DNA of 64,000 nucleotides from positions 1-64,000 of the forward strand of contig SECP01000026.1 in assembly GCA_004193285.1 (NCBI GenBank), in the 5' to 3' direction. Position numbers and translations under genes: made by a program. This stretch comes from Myxococcales bacterium. GTDB taxonomy: Bacteria; Myxococcota_A; Polyangia; Polyangiales; Polyangiaceae. The notes below the pieces were generated by a model that was given only the letters and a program-made list of their open reading frames with translations, did no database searches and was not told the origin of the DNA. This document shows, in pieces, positions 24,979-32,912 of the stretch (position 1 is the first letter of the stretch; each line of letters begins with the position of its first letter).

Positions 24979-26132
24979 GGGCTCTGATCGAGCTGAAAAC
25001 CAGCCAACGCGTCGAGCAAGGCGTTGAAGCGCTGGCGTGAAAAGCGCGCCCCGCTCGTGATCCAGTCGCGGTGGCGAGCCTCGCCGGGGCCCGGGGCCTC
25101 GTCGGTGTCGTCGCCGAAGTGCCCGAGCACGTCCAGGTGATCGGCCTCGCCGGCCCAGATCAAACGGCCGTAGAGCATCGACAGCGTGGGAACGATGCCG
25201 TCGTTGGTGGCGTCCCCGAGGTCGTGGTCGATGCCGGTACGAAGCAGCGAGAGCTCGCGCTCGGTGGGCCGAGCGTAGGGGTACACGTCCGGCACCTTGC
25301 TCGTGAACTGGTAGAGCGTGGAGTAGATCGCGGCCGTGAACGCGGCGTAGGGCGAGCGGATGCGCCGCGCCAGGCGCATCGAGCGGGGCGCGGGCGCCGC
25401 GGAGGCGATGCACGCGAAGCGGTGGTTGGGGTCGCCCTCGGTGGAAGCGTTGAAGAGGTCCACCGCCTCCGGCATCAGCTGGATGATGCCGCCCTGATCC
25501 ACGCGCACCTTGCTCAAGAACTCGCCGATCTCGGTGCGCGCGTCCTTATCCACGAAGCGGAGCACGTTGTCGGTGATGCGGCTGAAGAGCCGCAAGTCCC
25601 CGCCAAAAATGGAGTCGATGCCGCCGAGGCCGGCGAGCAACCGTGAAAAGATGGCAAGCGATGGCTCTCCCACCGACAGGGAGATGACCGTGATCAAGCT
25701 GAGCGCGTAGAGCACGCGCGTCCCCGAGACGGTAGCGAAGAAGCCTGCCAGCGGCGTACCGTAGTGCGGCGTGTTGATGGACACCGCGCTCTGCACGCGG
25801 GCGCGCCATTCGAGTCGGCTTTCGTCCAGGCCGAGGCGCACGGTGGGAGAGAGCACCAGCCGCAAGTCCAATCCGCCCGTGGAGTGACCGACGAGGTGAA
25901 TCGGCCCCTCACTGCCGGCGGTGCGCTCGATGGTGTTGGCCAAGATGCGTGAGCGGTAACGCAGCGATGAAGTGGGCGGCGCGGGCACGTCTTCGAACAA
26001 CACGCGCTCACCGGCGTCGCGAAAGCGGCGCTCCAGCCCGACGCGCACGTGGTTGAAGTAGTCGTAGCCGGCGAGCCTGCCGAATCCGAACATCCCCGGG
26101 ATGAAGTAGACGCGGTGCGGAGCGTCGCTCAT
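24975..26132 (-). CDS. Alpha/beta-hydrolase, triacylglycerol-lipase-like
   Basis: This is a 385-residue hydrolase. The N-terminal strand and oxyanion region are YFIPGMFGFGRLAGYDYF. The nucleophile elbow is LVGHSTGG, with the catalytic Ser. Downstream are TNDGIVPT, probably holding the acid Asp, and DHLDVLGH, probably holding the catalytic His; this layout matches Pseudomonas/Burkholderia family I lipases, where the His lies in a DHLD motif. There is no signal peptide, so it is either cytoplasmic or exported by another route. ATG 26132 is taken; a TTG three codons upstream is an alternative. Natural substrate unknown. Confidence 0.85.
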   Translation of the reverse strand: MSDAPHRVYFIPGMFGFGRLAGYDYFNHVRVGLERRFRDAGERVLFEDVPAPPTSSLRYRSRILANTIERTAGSEGPIHLVGHSTGGLDLRLVLSPTVRLGLDESRLEWRARVQSAVSINTPHYGTPLAGFFATVSGTRVLYALSLITVISLSVGEPSLAIFSRLLAGLGGIDSIFGGDLRLFSRITDNVLRFVDKDARTEIGEFLSKVRVDQGGIIQLMPEAVDLFNASTEGDPNHRFACIASAAPAPRSMRLARRIRSPYAAFTAAIYSTLYQFTSKVPDVYPYARPTERELSLLRTGIDHDLGDATNDGIVPTLSMLYGRLIWAGEADHLDVLGHFGDDTDEAPGPGEARHRDWITSGARFSRQRFNALLDALAGFQLDQSP

Positions 26133-26178
26133 CGGGGGCAAGCGCGGCGGTCGATGCGAGCGAGGCGCGCCATGCGGC

Positions 26179-27033
26179 TCAGTGGAACGCGACGGGGGCG
26201 GTCAGCGCGAAATCGAAGCGCACCTCCGCGCCGTCCAGCGACGGCACGTCCGCGGCGACCTCGCGCAGGCGGTGGAAGGTGAGGCTGCCGCTGCCGGTGG
26301 CGCCGAACAAGCCGCGCGGTAGGGCCCCGAAGCCTTCCGAATCGCGGAAAGCGCAGACGCCCAGGTTGCCAGCCTCGGGCGCGCCCGCCACCTCGACGTA
26401 AACCACGTCTCGAGGATCCCCGGCGCGCCAAGCGATGGTGGCGCCCGCTCGCGCGTCCACGCTCTCTACCGCGGTGAGCGGATAGCCAGCGACCGTCACG
26501 TCCCTGAGCTCCTCGGGCGCTTGGACTCGAACCTCCAGCGGCGCGAGCTGCTCGCTGCCGCTCGTCTTGAGCAGGTAGCCGCCGCCGCTCGGCAGCGATG
26601 CGGAGGCCTGGTCGCGCGAGGTGTAGACGAAGCCGGCGACCTCCAGCGGGAATGCGCGGGGCGCCAGTAGCGTTTGAGAGTCGTTCGCGCCGAGCAGGAC
26701 ATCGCCCGCCTTCAAGAACTCCGCGCGTGAAAGCTCGCTGGCGGGAGGAGCCTCGCGCTCGTGGCCGAGCTCCGCGCACTGGCCGGCGGAGGGCAGCGCC
26801 ACCGACTTGCCGAACAAGCGCAGCAGCGGCTCCGGGTCCGCGAGGACCGGCACGCGCACGATGCCGGCGAACGCCACCCCGGTGGCTTCACTCTCGGCTC
26901 CGACGTACGCGCTGCGCTCGATGCGGAGCAGCGCGTGAGTCGTGGTGGCGACCGGCTCCGCCGTGCCTTCCGGACCTTCGCAAGCGCTGACGAGCAGCAG
27001 GAGGCCGAGCAGGGTGGGAACCGAGAGACGCAC
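26179..27033 (-). CDS. Lipoprotein of unknown function
   Basis: The 284-residue protein has a GTG start and a clean lipoprotein signal with lipobox LVSAC (Cys 18). The mature part lacks recognised motifs. It alternates short hydrophobic strands with Gly/Ser/Pro turns and contains two isolated Cys residues, which suggests an all-beta envelope protein. It lies between the lipase gene and the barrel-like gene on the same strand, with gaps of about 50 bases on both sides, so co-transcription is plausible. I do not recognise the family and infer only an outer-membrane or periplasmic location. Confidence 0.7.
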   Translation of the reverse strand: MRLSVPTLLGLLLLVSACEGPEGTAEPVATTTHALLRIERSAYVGAESEATGVAFAGIVRVPVLADPEPLLRLFGKSVALPSAGQCAELGHEREAPPASELSRAEFLKAGDVLLGANDSQTLLAPRAFPLEVAGFVYTSRDQASASLPSGGGYLLKTSGSEQLAPLEVRVQAPEELRDVTVAGYPLTAVESVDARAGATIAWRAGDPRDVVYVEVAGAPEAGNLGVCAFRDSEGFGALPRGLFGATGSGSLTFHRLREVAADVPSLDGAEVRFDFALTAPVAFH

Positions 27034-27086
27034 GCCGAAAGCCTAATGGGCCGCCCATGGCAGAGCAAGGGCGCTCGGCGCTGCCC

Positions 27087-27953
27087 TCAGAATTTGGCGG
27101 AGATGCCCATGGCGGGGGTGAGCGACAAGCCGGCCGCCTCCCCCGAGAGGTCCCCGCCGTGAACGCGCAGCTTGCCGCGGGCGTTCTCGTAGGCAGCGTT
27201 CACCTCGACCCGGACCTCCACCGGGGCCAGGCCCACGGAGAAACCGACGAGCCCGCCTCCCCAGAAGCGCGTGGCGTGGCCGCTTGCCCCAAAGGCGTCG
27301 TCGGGCCATTCGACCAAGCGAAACTGAAACGAGTCCTGCTCGAACCCGCCCCGCAGACCGGCCCACAATTTCACGACGTCGGCGTCGCTGCGGTAGCCGA
27401 ACAAAAGCGGGAGCTCCAGCCCATAGCCGCTCAAGCTCGTAAGCTTGGCGCTCCTGAGCCCGCGTCCCGCCGCCGTGGCGGTGGAGTCGTCCACGTGGTC
27501 GCTCGGCAGGTCGCCGGGACGAGCCAACGCGCCCGTCGCGGCCAAGCCGAGGCTCACCGCGTAGTGACGCCACTCGAAGGCGTGGCGACCGTCCAGCCGC
27601 ACCCCGCGGCCCGTCCAGCTCAGGCCGGCTTCGTTTTGCTGGCCCAAGCCGACACGCGCCGCCGCGAAGGGCGCCACGCCGGGGCCGACTGCGAAGCGCG
27701 CGATCGCGCCGGCAGCGAAGCCGGCTCGCTCGTCCGGGGTGGTCGCCCCGCCTTGCACGGCCACGCTGTCGTCCAACTTTCGCTCGGCGCTGTGCAGTCC
27801 GCCCAGCCCGAAGCGGCCGCTCGTGCCCGCCGTGAAAGCGACCTCACCGCTCGGGAGCGTATGGGCGGGGTGCAGGAGAGGGCCGCCACCGCCGCACGCG
27901 CCGAGCAGCGCCGCGGTGAGCGCCAGGCCTGGCGCGGCAAGGCGACGCGTCAC
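27087..27953 (-). CDS. Outer-membrane beta-barrel-like lipoprotein
   Basis: The 288-residue protein begins at GTG. A lipobox LLGAC (Cys 20) is followed by a Gly-rich stretch and amphipathic strands that alternate hydrophobic and polar residues, ending in a terminal Phe (GISAKF), as for barrel proteins. Repeated patterns such as AARVGLGQQ, FEWRHYAVSLGLAATG and GGGLVGFSVGLAPVEVRVEVNAAYE suggest transmembrane beta-strands. A lipidated barrel is unusual; the lipobox might be fortuitous. The start overlaps the ferredoxin stop (GTGA), so they are translationally linked despite unrelated roles. Confidence 0.68.
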   Translation of the reverse strand: MTRRLAAPGLALTAALLGACGGGGPLLHPAHTLPSGEVAFTAGTSGRFGLGGLHSAERKLDDSVAVQGGATTPDERAGFAAGAIARFAVGPGVAPFAAARVGLGQQNEAGLSWTGRGVRLDGRHAFEWRHYAVSLGLAATGALARPGDLPSDHVDDSTATAAGRGLRSAKLTSLSGYGLELPLLFGYRSDADVVKLWAGLRGGFEQDSFQFRLVEWPDDAFGASGHATRFWGGGLVGFSVGLAPVEVRVEVNAAYENARGKLRVHGGDLSGEAAGLSLTPAMGISAKF

Positions 27954-28255
27954 TTGCGGAACCGCGAGACGATCGTGTTCGCTTCCGCGCGCTGCTTCAG
28001 CTCGCCGTCGTCCGGGTGAAGCCGCAGCGCTCGCTCCAGCAGCTCCGCTTCACCCTCCGGGTGGCTGGGATCCGGCACGCAGCACTCCACCGGGCACACC
28101 GCTTGGCAAGCTTCGTGGTCGTAAAAGCCGACGCACTCGGTGCACAGCTCCGGGTCGATGATGTAGATGGAGTCGCCCTCGGAGATGGCCTCGTTCGGGC
28201 ACTCCGGCTCGCACGCGCCGCAGTTGATGCAGTCTGTGGTGATGTGGGTGGCCAT
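27950..28255 (-). CDS. 2[4Fe-4S] ferredoxin, YfhL/Alvin type with C-terminal tail
   Basis: This 101-residue ferredoxin carries two Cys clusters: CINCGACEPECP and CTECVGFYDHEACQAVCPVECC. The long insertion in the second cluster and the trailing Cys are the hallmark of Allochromatium-type (Alvin/YfhL) ferredoxins, which have low-potential clusters. After residue 72 a charged helical tail (EAELLERALRLHPDDGELKQRAEA) resembles a TPR helix. ATG 28255 has GGAG about 7 bases upstream; the long in-frame upstream extension is rejected. It is coupled to the downstream barrel gene (GTGA). The redox partner is unknown. Confidence 0.93.
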   Translation of the reverse strand: MATHITTDCINCGACEPECPNEAISEGDSIYIIDPELCTECVGFYDHEACQAVCPVECCVPDPSHPEGEAELLERALRLHPDDGELKQRAEANTIVSRFRK

Positions 28256-28373
28256 GGCTCCAGGCTCTCGCCCCAGGCGTTCTGTCCGATGAGCGGCGAA
28301 TAAGCAAGAATTTCGGCCGGGCGCGCGGAAGCCGGCTGACTTTGGCCGGTTAATGCTATGGATCCGCCCGCTC

Positions 28374-28922
28374 ATGCCCGGCCTGACCGAAAAGCTCCTG
28401 CTCTGCCTCGCCCTCGCTGCCGTCGCCGTCGGCTGCAAACCGCAGGTGGGGGATGACTGCAAGGTGTCTACAGACTGCTCCGCGGCCGGCGATCGCCTGT
28501 GCGACATCACCGCTCCAGGTGGCTATTGCACCGTCTTCAACTGCGAGCCCAACAGTTGCCCCGAGGACGAGTCCTTGTGTGTGCAGTTCGGCGCGGTGCG
28601 CTCCCCCGCGTGTGCAGACTTGCCTCAAGCCTCGCCGTCGCCCTACGCGCGCACCTTCTGCATGGCTACGTGCGACGACGACAGCGACTGCCGCAGCGGC
28701 TACTCCTGCCAGGATTTGGCGAAGCAAAATCCATGGGGCGCCGTGCTCATCGACGTGAACCGCGGCAACAAGGCGTGCGTCGTGCCCTTCACGGGTACCG
28801 AGGTGGATCCGAAGGCGGACGGCTCCGTGTGCAAGACGACGAGCCCCGCCGCCTCGGGCGGCGCGCCGGCGGAGGGCGAAGCACCCACGGGCGAAGCCGG
28901 GCAGGGCGGCAGCGGGGGGTGA
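28374..28922 (+). CDS. Cys-rich lipoprotein of unknown function
   Basis: The 182-residue protein has a lipoprotein signal ending AVAVGC (Cys about 21). The mature part has about 12 further Cys residues in short pairs (DDCKVSTDCS, CDDDSDCRSGYSCQD), a style common in myxobacterial secreted proteins, and ends in a Gly/Ala/Glu-rich low-complexity tail. Disulfide-stabilised surface exposure is inferred. ATG 28374 is used because it starts the signal sequence; an ATG at 28353 would add seven residues. The HEAT-repeat gene starts four bases after its stop. Confidence 0.72.
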   Translation: MPGLTEKLLLCLALAAVAVGCKPQVGDDCKVSTDCSAAGDRLCDITAPGGYCTVFNCEPNSCPEDESLCVQFGAVRSPACADLPQASPSPYARTFCMATCDDDSDCRSGYSCQDLAKQNPWGAVLIDVNRGNKACVVPFTGTEVDPKADGSVCKTTSPAASGGAPAEGEAPTGEAGQGGSGG

Positions 28923-28926
28923 TCGG

Positions 28927-29961
28927 ATGCTCGGCTTTCAGCCGCTCCCGCGCACCTTGCACGCCGCGCTGCGTGACGCCGCGCACGACCGCCCCGACGT
29001 GCGGCTGGCGACGCTGAGCGACCTCAAGCGCCACGCGCGCGCAGGAAACGAAGCCGCGCTCCGCGCGCTCAGCCAGTGTTTGACCGGGGATCCGGAGCCC
29101 TCCGTGCGCGCCGGCGCCGCGCTCGCGCTCGCGGACATCGACGCGCACGACGAGCTGCCCGCGCTCGTCGCCGCTACCAGCGATCAGGACCCGGCGGTGC
29201 GGCAGATGGCGCTGCTGGGGGTCGGCGAGCTGGCGGGCGCGGAGCACGCGGATGCGCGCGCCGCCGCGACGCGCGGCTTGGTGGATCGCCTGCCGGCCGT
29301 CCGCTACCAAGCGGTGGTGGCGCTGGCGCGCTTGCAGCAGGAGGGCTCGCTCGAGGCCTTGCTGGTCGGCACTCGCGACGCAGATCCCGAGGTGCGCCAC
29401 GTCGCGTTTCGAGTCGCGGAAGAAGTGTTCGGGGGCCGTGACGCCGAGCGCATTCCGGCGCCGCTCGTGCAGCGGGCCCGGGGCGCCTTGCGGGACGACA
29501 ACGGCGGGGTGAAGCTCGCGGCCGCGATTCTGCTGTCGGTCCTCGGAGAGGCTGCGGGGCGTGACCACCTCGTCGAGGTCGTGAACTCCAAGCGCCGCAT
29601 TCAGCACCCCGAGGACGAAGCGATCGCGGTGGAGCTGTGCGGCGAGCTGCAGCTTCGCGCCGCCATCCCCGGTTTGGAGCGCCGCGCGTTCGGGCTGCTC
29701 GGCGGTCGAACGCCCGCTTCGTGGCACGCCCGGGTGGCGCTGGCGGAGCTCGGCCACGAGCGCGCGAAGAACGTCATCATGCGCGGCCTCTCTGCCTGGT
29801 CGCGTGACGCGCGCACCCTCGCGGTTGCGGCGGTGGGCCGGGCCAAGCTGCGCGAGGCGCGGGCGATCCTGCTCGGCATGGCGGACTCGCCCCATCGCGC
29901 CGAGCCGGACGCCGTGCGCGAAGCGCTCGCCGCCTTGGACGAAGAGCCGAGCGGAGCCTGA
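28927..29961 (+). CDS. HEAT-repeat protein
   Basis: The 344-residue soluble protein is built from about nine helical HEAT/PBS-lyase-type repeats of about 31 residues (for example DPEPSVRAGAALALADI, DPAVRQMALLGVGELAG, LPAVRYQAVVALARLQ, DPEVRHVAFRVAEEV). Such proteins are scaffolds for protein or cofactor binding, and no catalytic motif is visible. It starts four bases after the lipoprotein gene and ends four bases before the E1-alpha gene. This makes a three-gene transcript in which the scaffold might serve the E1 enzyme; that link is inference. Confidence 0.82.
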   Translation: MLGFQPLPRTLHAALRDAAHDRPDVRLATLSDLKRHARAGNEAALRALSQCLTGDPEPSVRAGAALALADIDAHDELPALVAATSDQDPAVRQMALLGVGELAGAEHADARAAATRGLVDRLPAVRYQAVVALARLQQEGSLEALLVGTRDADPEVRHVAFRVAEEVFGGRDAERIPAPLVQRARGALRDDNGGVKLAAAILLSVLGEAAGRDHLVEVVNSKRRIQHPEDEAIAVELCGELQLRAAIPGLERRAFGLLGGRTPASWHARVALAELGHERAKNVIMRGLSAWSRDARTLAVAAVGRAKLREARAILLGMADSPHRAEPDAVREALAALDEEPSGA

Positions 29962-29965
29962 GCGC

Positions 29966-30970
29966 ATGAGCGCGCCTCGGCTGGAGCTGTACCGACACCT
30001 GCGTCGCGTCCGTCTCTTGGACGAGCGACTGGTGCAACTGCAGCGACAGGGGCGCGTTGCGTTTCACGGGTCGTGCGCAGGGCAAGAAGCGGCGCCGGTG
30101 GCCGCCGGCCTCGCGCTCGAGCCCAGCGATTGGATCTTCCCGGCGCTGCGTGAAAGCTACGTCATGCTCGTGCGGGGTTACCCGCTCGCTCGCTACCTGG
30201 CCCAGGACTTCGGTTCTTCGCTGGACCCCAGCAAGGGCCGACAGATGCCCAGCCATCAGAGCGCAAGGGCGGTGAACGTGGTCTCCTGGTCGAGCTGCAT
30301 CGGCACGCAGCTCCCGCAGGCAGTAGGCATGGCGCTCGCGGCGAAGCACCAGCGCAAGCCGCACGTCTGCATGGTGTTTTTGGGGGACGGCGCGACGAGC
30401 CACCCTGACTTTCACGCGGCGCTGAACTTCGCCGGAGTCTTTCGCGCTCCGTGCGTCTTCGTCTGTCAAAACAACCAGTTTGCGATCAGTGTGCCGGTCG
30501 AGCGCCAGTCGGCCAACTCGCTGCTTTATCAAAAAGCGGCCGCCTACGGGCTGCCCGGTGAGCGCGTGGACGGCAATGATCCGGAGCTCGTGCTCGCCGC
30601 GATGAGGAGCGCGGCGGCTCGAGCTCGCGCGGGAGACGGGCCGAGCTTCCTCGAATGCCTCACGTACCGAGTCGGTCCTCACTCTTCCAGCGACGACCCT
30701 AGCCGGTACCGCGACGAGACCGTGACGGCGGCTTGGCTCGCCCGCGACCCGATCGCGCTCGTGCGACGTCGCTTGCTGGAGGCGGGGGAGCTGGACGAGC
30801 CGAGCGACGACGCGCTCACCCTGGAGCTGACCGAAGAGCTCGATGAGGCGGTGCGCGCCGCGGAGCAAGCGCCGCCTCCGCCGGTGTCTTCGCTGTTCGA
30901 CGACGTGTACGCGAAGCGGCCCTGGCACCTGGTGGAGCAAGCCGCCGAGCTCTTGGGCTCCCGCCGCTAA
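29966..30970 (+). CDS. 2-oxoacid dehydrogenase E1 alpha subunit (PDH/BCKDH type)
   Basis: The 334-residue protein is a thiamine-diphosphate-dependent E1 alpha subunit. The ThDP/Mg motif runs from GDGATSHPDFHAALNFAG to QNNQFAIS. The N-terminal substrate region has FHGSCAGQEAAPVAAG, and the phosphorylation-loop region reads YRVGPHSSSDDPSRYR. These are closest in style to alpha subunits of pyruvate or branched-chain dehydrogenases. Length is slightly short. No E1 beta or E2 gene lies nearby; a dihydrolipoamide dehydrogenase gene lies 9 kb away. ATG 29966 has GGAG upstream. The stop overlaps that of the convergent LamG gene by 4 bases. Confidence 0.88.
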   Translation: MSAPRLELYRHLRRVRLLDERLVQLQRQGRVAFHGSCAGQEAAPVAAGLALEPSDWIFPALRESYVMLVRGYPLARYLAQDFGSSLDPSKGRQMPSHQSARAVNVVSWSSCIGTQLPQAVGMALAAKHQRKPHVCMVFLGDGATSHPDFHAALNFAGVFRAPCVFVCQNNQFAISVPVERQSANSLLYQKAAAYGLPGERVDGNDPELVLAAMRSAAARARAGDGPSFLECLTYRVGPHSSSDDPSRYRDETVTAAWLARDPIALVRRRLLEAGELDEPSDDALTLELTEELDEAVRAAEQAPPPPVSSLFDDVYAKRPWHLVEQAAELLGSRR

Positions 30971-31857
30971 GGAGTGGCGTTGGGACCGGCGGCGAAACTG
31001 GCCGCGAGCTGCTCCCCGGTCAGGGGGGCGCCGTAGATGCGAAACTCGTCGTAAACGGCGGAAAGGTCCACGTCCGCCTCGTAGTTGGAGTGGCCGAGCC
31101 AATTGTTCACGTCGTCTATCGCCGAGAGCGGACGGCTCAACGCACACTCCGCCTGCAGCGCGCCGTCTTGGTAGATCGACATGGTGCGGGCGCGGCTGTC
31201 GATCACCACCGCGACGTGCACCGGCACGTCCGCCGGTAGCTTGCTCGGCGTGGTGCACACCTCTTCGTCCTCCACCCCGTTCTGCGAGTAGACCAGCCGC
31301 ATCCCGGCCGGTAGCTGCCGCCCGGTGTCGGCCGGAGAAAAGGCGGTGAAGAAGAGGTAGCTCACGCCCGTCGACCCTTGCGCGTCCTCACCAGCGCTGT
31401 TGCTGCCAAAGTCGAAGATGCGCTGCCAGGCGCTGCCGCCGTGCCACGTCAGCCAGCTCTCGAACGTCGCGTCGATGAGGCCGGAGACGATGCGGTTAGG
31501 CAGGTTCAGGAACTGCCCGGTTTTTGCGCCGGCGAGCGGCAGCGTGCCGTCCCCGCCCAGCGTGGTACCCACCACCTTGCCGTCAGCCGTGCCGCGCGGA
31601 TCCAGCGCGACGTCACCTTCACCATCGAAGCTGTAGCGGTGCAGCAAGGAGACGGCGAGCGGGGAAGGAGCGTCCCCGCCTCCGCCCTCATCACCACCGG
31701 CGCCCACGTCGCCGCTGCCGCCTTCGGCGCTGCTGGAGCTGCCGCCGCTCGTAGCGCCCGCGCCGGAGCCGAGGGGCATCGGCTCCCGCACCGCGTCCAC
31801 GATGTTGGGGTCGCACCCGAGCGTGAGCAGGAGGCTCAAAAGCCGCGCGCGTTTCAT
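30967..31857 (-). CDS. LamG-fold lipoprotein (copy A)
   Basis: The 296-residue protein has a short lipoprotein-type signal ending LLTLGC, a Gly/Ser/Ala/Asp-rich linker (residues 25-65) and a concanavalin/LamG-like jellyroll domain. Typical landmarks are LLHRYSFDGEGD, TFESWLTWHGG, WQRIFDFGS, SIYQDG, NNWLGHSNYEAD and DEFRIYGAPLT. It closely resembles the protein encoded at 37121-38161. The fold usually binds carbohydrates or proteins at the cell surface. Its ATG overlaps the stop of the barrel-like gene (TGATG); it is the last of four coupled genes that begin with an ECF sigma factor. Confidence 0.82.
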   Translation of the reverse strand: MKRARLLSLLLTLGCDPNIVDAVREPMPLGSGAGATSGGSSSSAEGGSGDVGAGGDEGGGGDAPSPLAVSLLHRYSFDGEGDVALDPRGTADGKVVGTTLGGDGTLPLAGAKTGQFLNLPNRIVSGLIDATFESWLTWHGGSAWQRIFDFGSNSAGEDAQGSTGVSYLFFTAFSPADTGRQLPAGMRLVYSQNGVEDEEVCTTPSKLPADVPVHVAVVIDSRARTMSIYQDGALQAECALSRPLSAIDDVNNWLGHSNYEADVDLSAVYDEFRIYGAPLTGEQLAASFAAGPNATP

Positions 31858-32912
31858 CAAAACTCCGCCATCAAGCCGCCGCTCAGCACGAGGAGCGGAG
31901 CGGCGACCTCGGCCGCGTCCTCGCCGGCGATGCGCACGACCGTCTTGCTCCAAGCCTGCAGCAGCTGAGCTTCCAGCACCAAGCCCAGGTTGGAAAAGGG
32001 CTTCAGCCAAGCGCCGCCGCTCGCGTTGACTAGCCCGCTGAGCGTGCGCGCCGAGGAGTTGCGATAAGGGTCCGGGGCGACGCCCGCGACGTCCAGCGCC
32101 AGGAAACCTCCACCGAGGCTCACGAACGGCTGCACCCGGCGCCGCGGTAGAAAGCGCATCACCGCGTCCAGCGCGACCGCGGTGTGGCGCAGCGTTGCCG
32201 CTCCCGGACCTTGCTCGATGCGGGCAGCGCGACCGAGCCCAATGAAGCTTCCGCGAAAGTCCAACGCCAGCACGTCACCCGTCCAGCCCTCGGGTAGGGC
32301 GACGCCCAGCCGAATCACCGGTGAGATCGCGTTCTGGCTTCTTTGAAAGTTCTCCAGCAGGGCGACGCCGAGGGTCAGGTTCGGGCGAGCTCCGCGACCC
32401 GCCGGCGCGGCCACGAAGGACTGGGGCGGCGGCGGGGGAGGGGCTGCGGGGAGCGCCGCTTCGTGCTCGCGCGTCACCGCGAGCTCGGCGAGGCGCGCCT
32501 TGACTAGCTCCACCGCCTGCACCGCGATGCGGGCGGCCTCTTGGTCGCGTTCCGGCCCGGAGCGCAGCCGCAGCACCACCGTCTTTCGCAGCATGCGGTC
32601 AGCGAGCCACAGATCCGAGCCGAGCTCCTCCGGCTGGACCAGCAGCACCGAAGCGGGGTGCAGCTCGCGGCCGGCGTTCTCGACGGCGGCCTGCGGATCG
32701 ATTTCCGGCGCCGGAATCACGAGCACGTCGAACCCGGCCGCGCTCAGCTCGGCGCGGACGCGCGTCGTGATCTCGCGGCTGGCGTCGTCTCCCGCTGCGC
32801 GCTCCAGCAGGAGCACTCGATGCCGGTACTCACCCAGTGCCTCGGCGCTTGCCAGCAAGATGCCGAGCGCGCCGCTCCCGATCAGCCGTCCGAGCCGCCC
32901 GCCTCGCTTCAT
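31857..32912 (-). CDS. Exported protein with C-terminal beta-barrel-like domain
   Basis: The 351-residue protein has an N-terminal signal sequence (GALGILLASAEALG). An alpha/beta domain follows (YRHRVLLLERA, FDVLVIPAPEID, ASVLLVQPEEL, about residues 28-145) that could bind a ligand or partner, then a poly-Pro stretch and a C-terminal region of amphipathic strands ending in Phe, typical of outer-membrane barrels (about 175-351). Third gene of the sigma/FecR operon, coupled to FecR upstream (ATGA) and LamG downstream (TGATG). Possibly the outer-membrane element through which the LamG lipoprotein is displayed; inference only. Confidence 0.72.
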   Translation of the reverse strand: MKRGGRLGRLIGSGALGILLASAEALGEYRHRVLLLERAAGDDASREITTRVRAELSAAGFDVLVIPAPEIDPQAAVENAGRELHPASVLLVQPEELGSDLWLADRMLRKTVVLRLRSGPERDQEAARIAVQAVELVKARLAELAVTREHEAALPAAPPPPPPQSFVAAPAGRGARPNLTLGVALLENFQRSQNAISPVIRLGVALPEGWTGDVLALDFRGSFIGLGRAARIEQGPGAATLRHTAVALDAVMRFLPRRRVQPFVSLGGGFLALDVAGVAPDPYRNSSARTLSGLVNASGGAWLKPFSNLGLVLEAQLLQAWSKTVVRIAGEDAAEVAAPLLVLSGGLMAEF

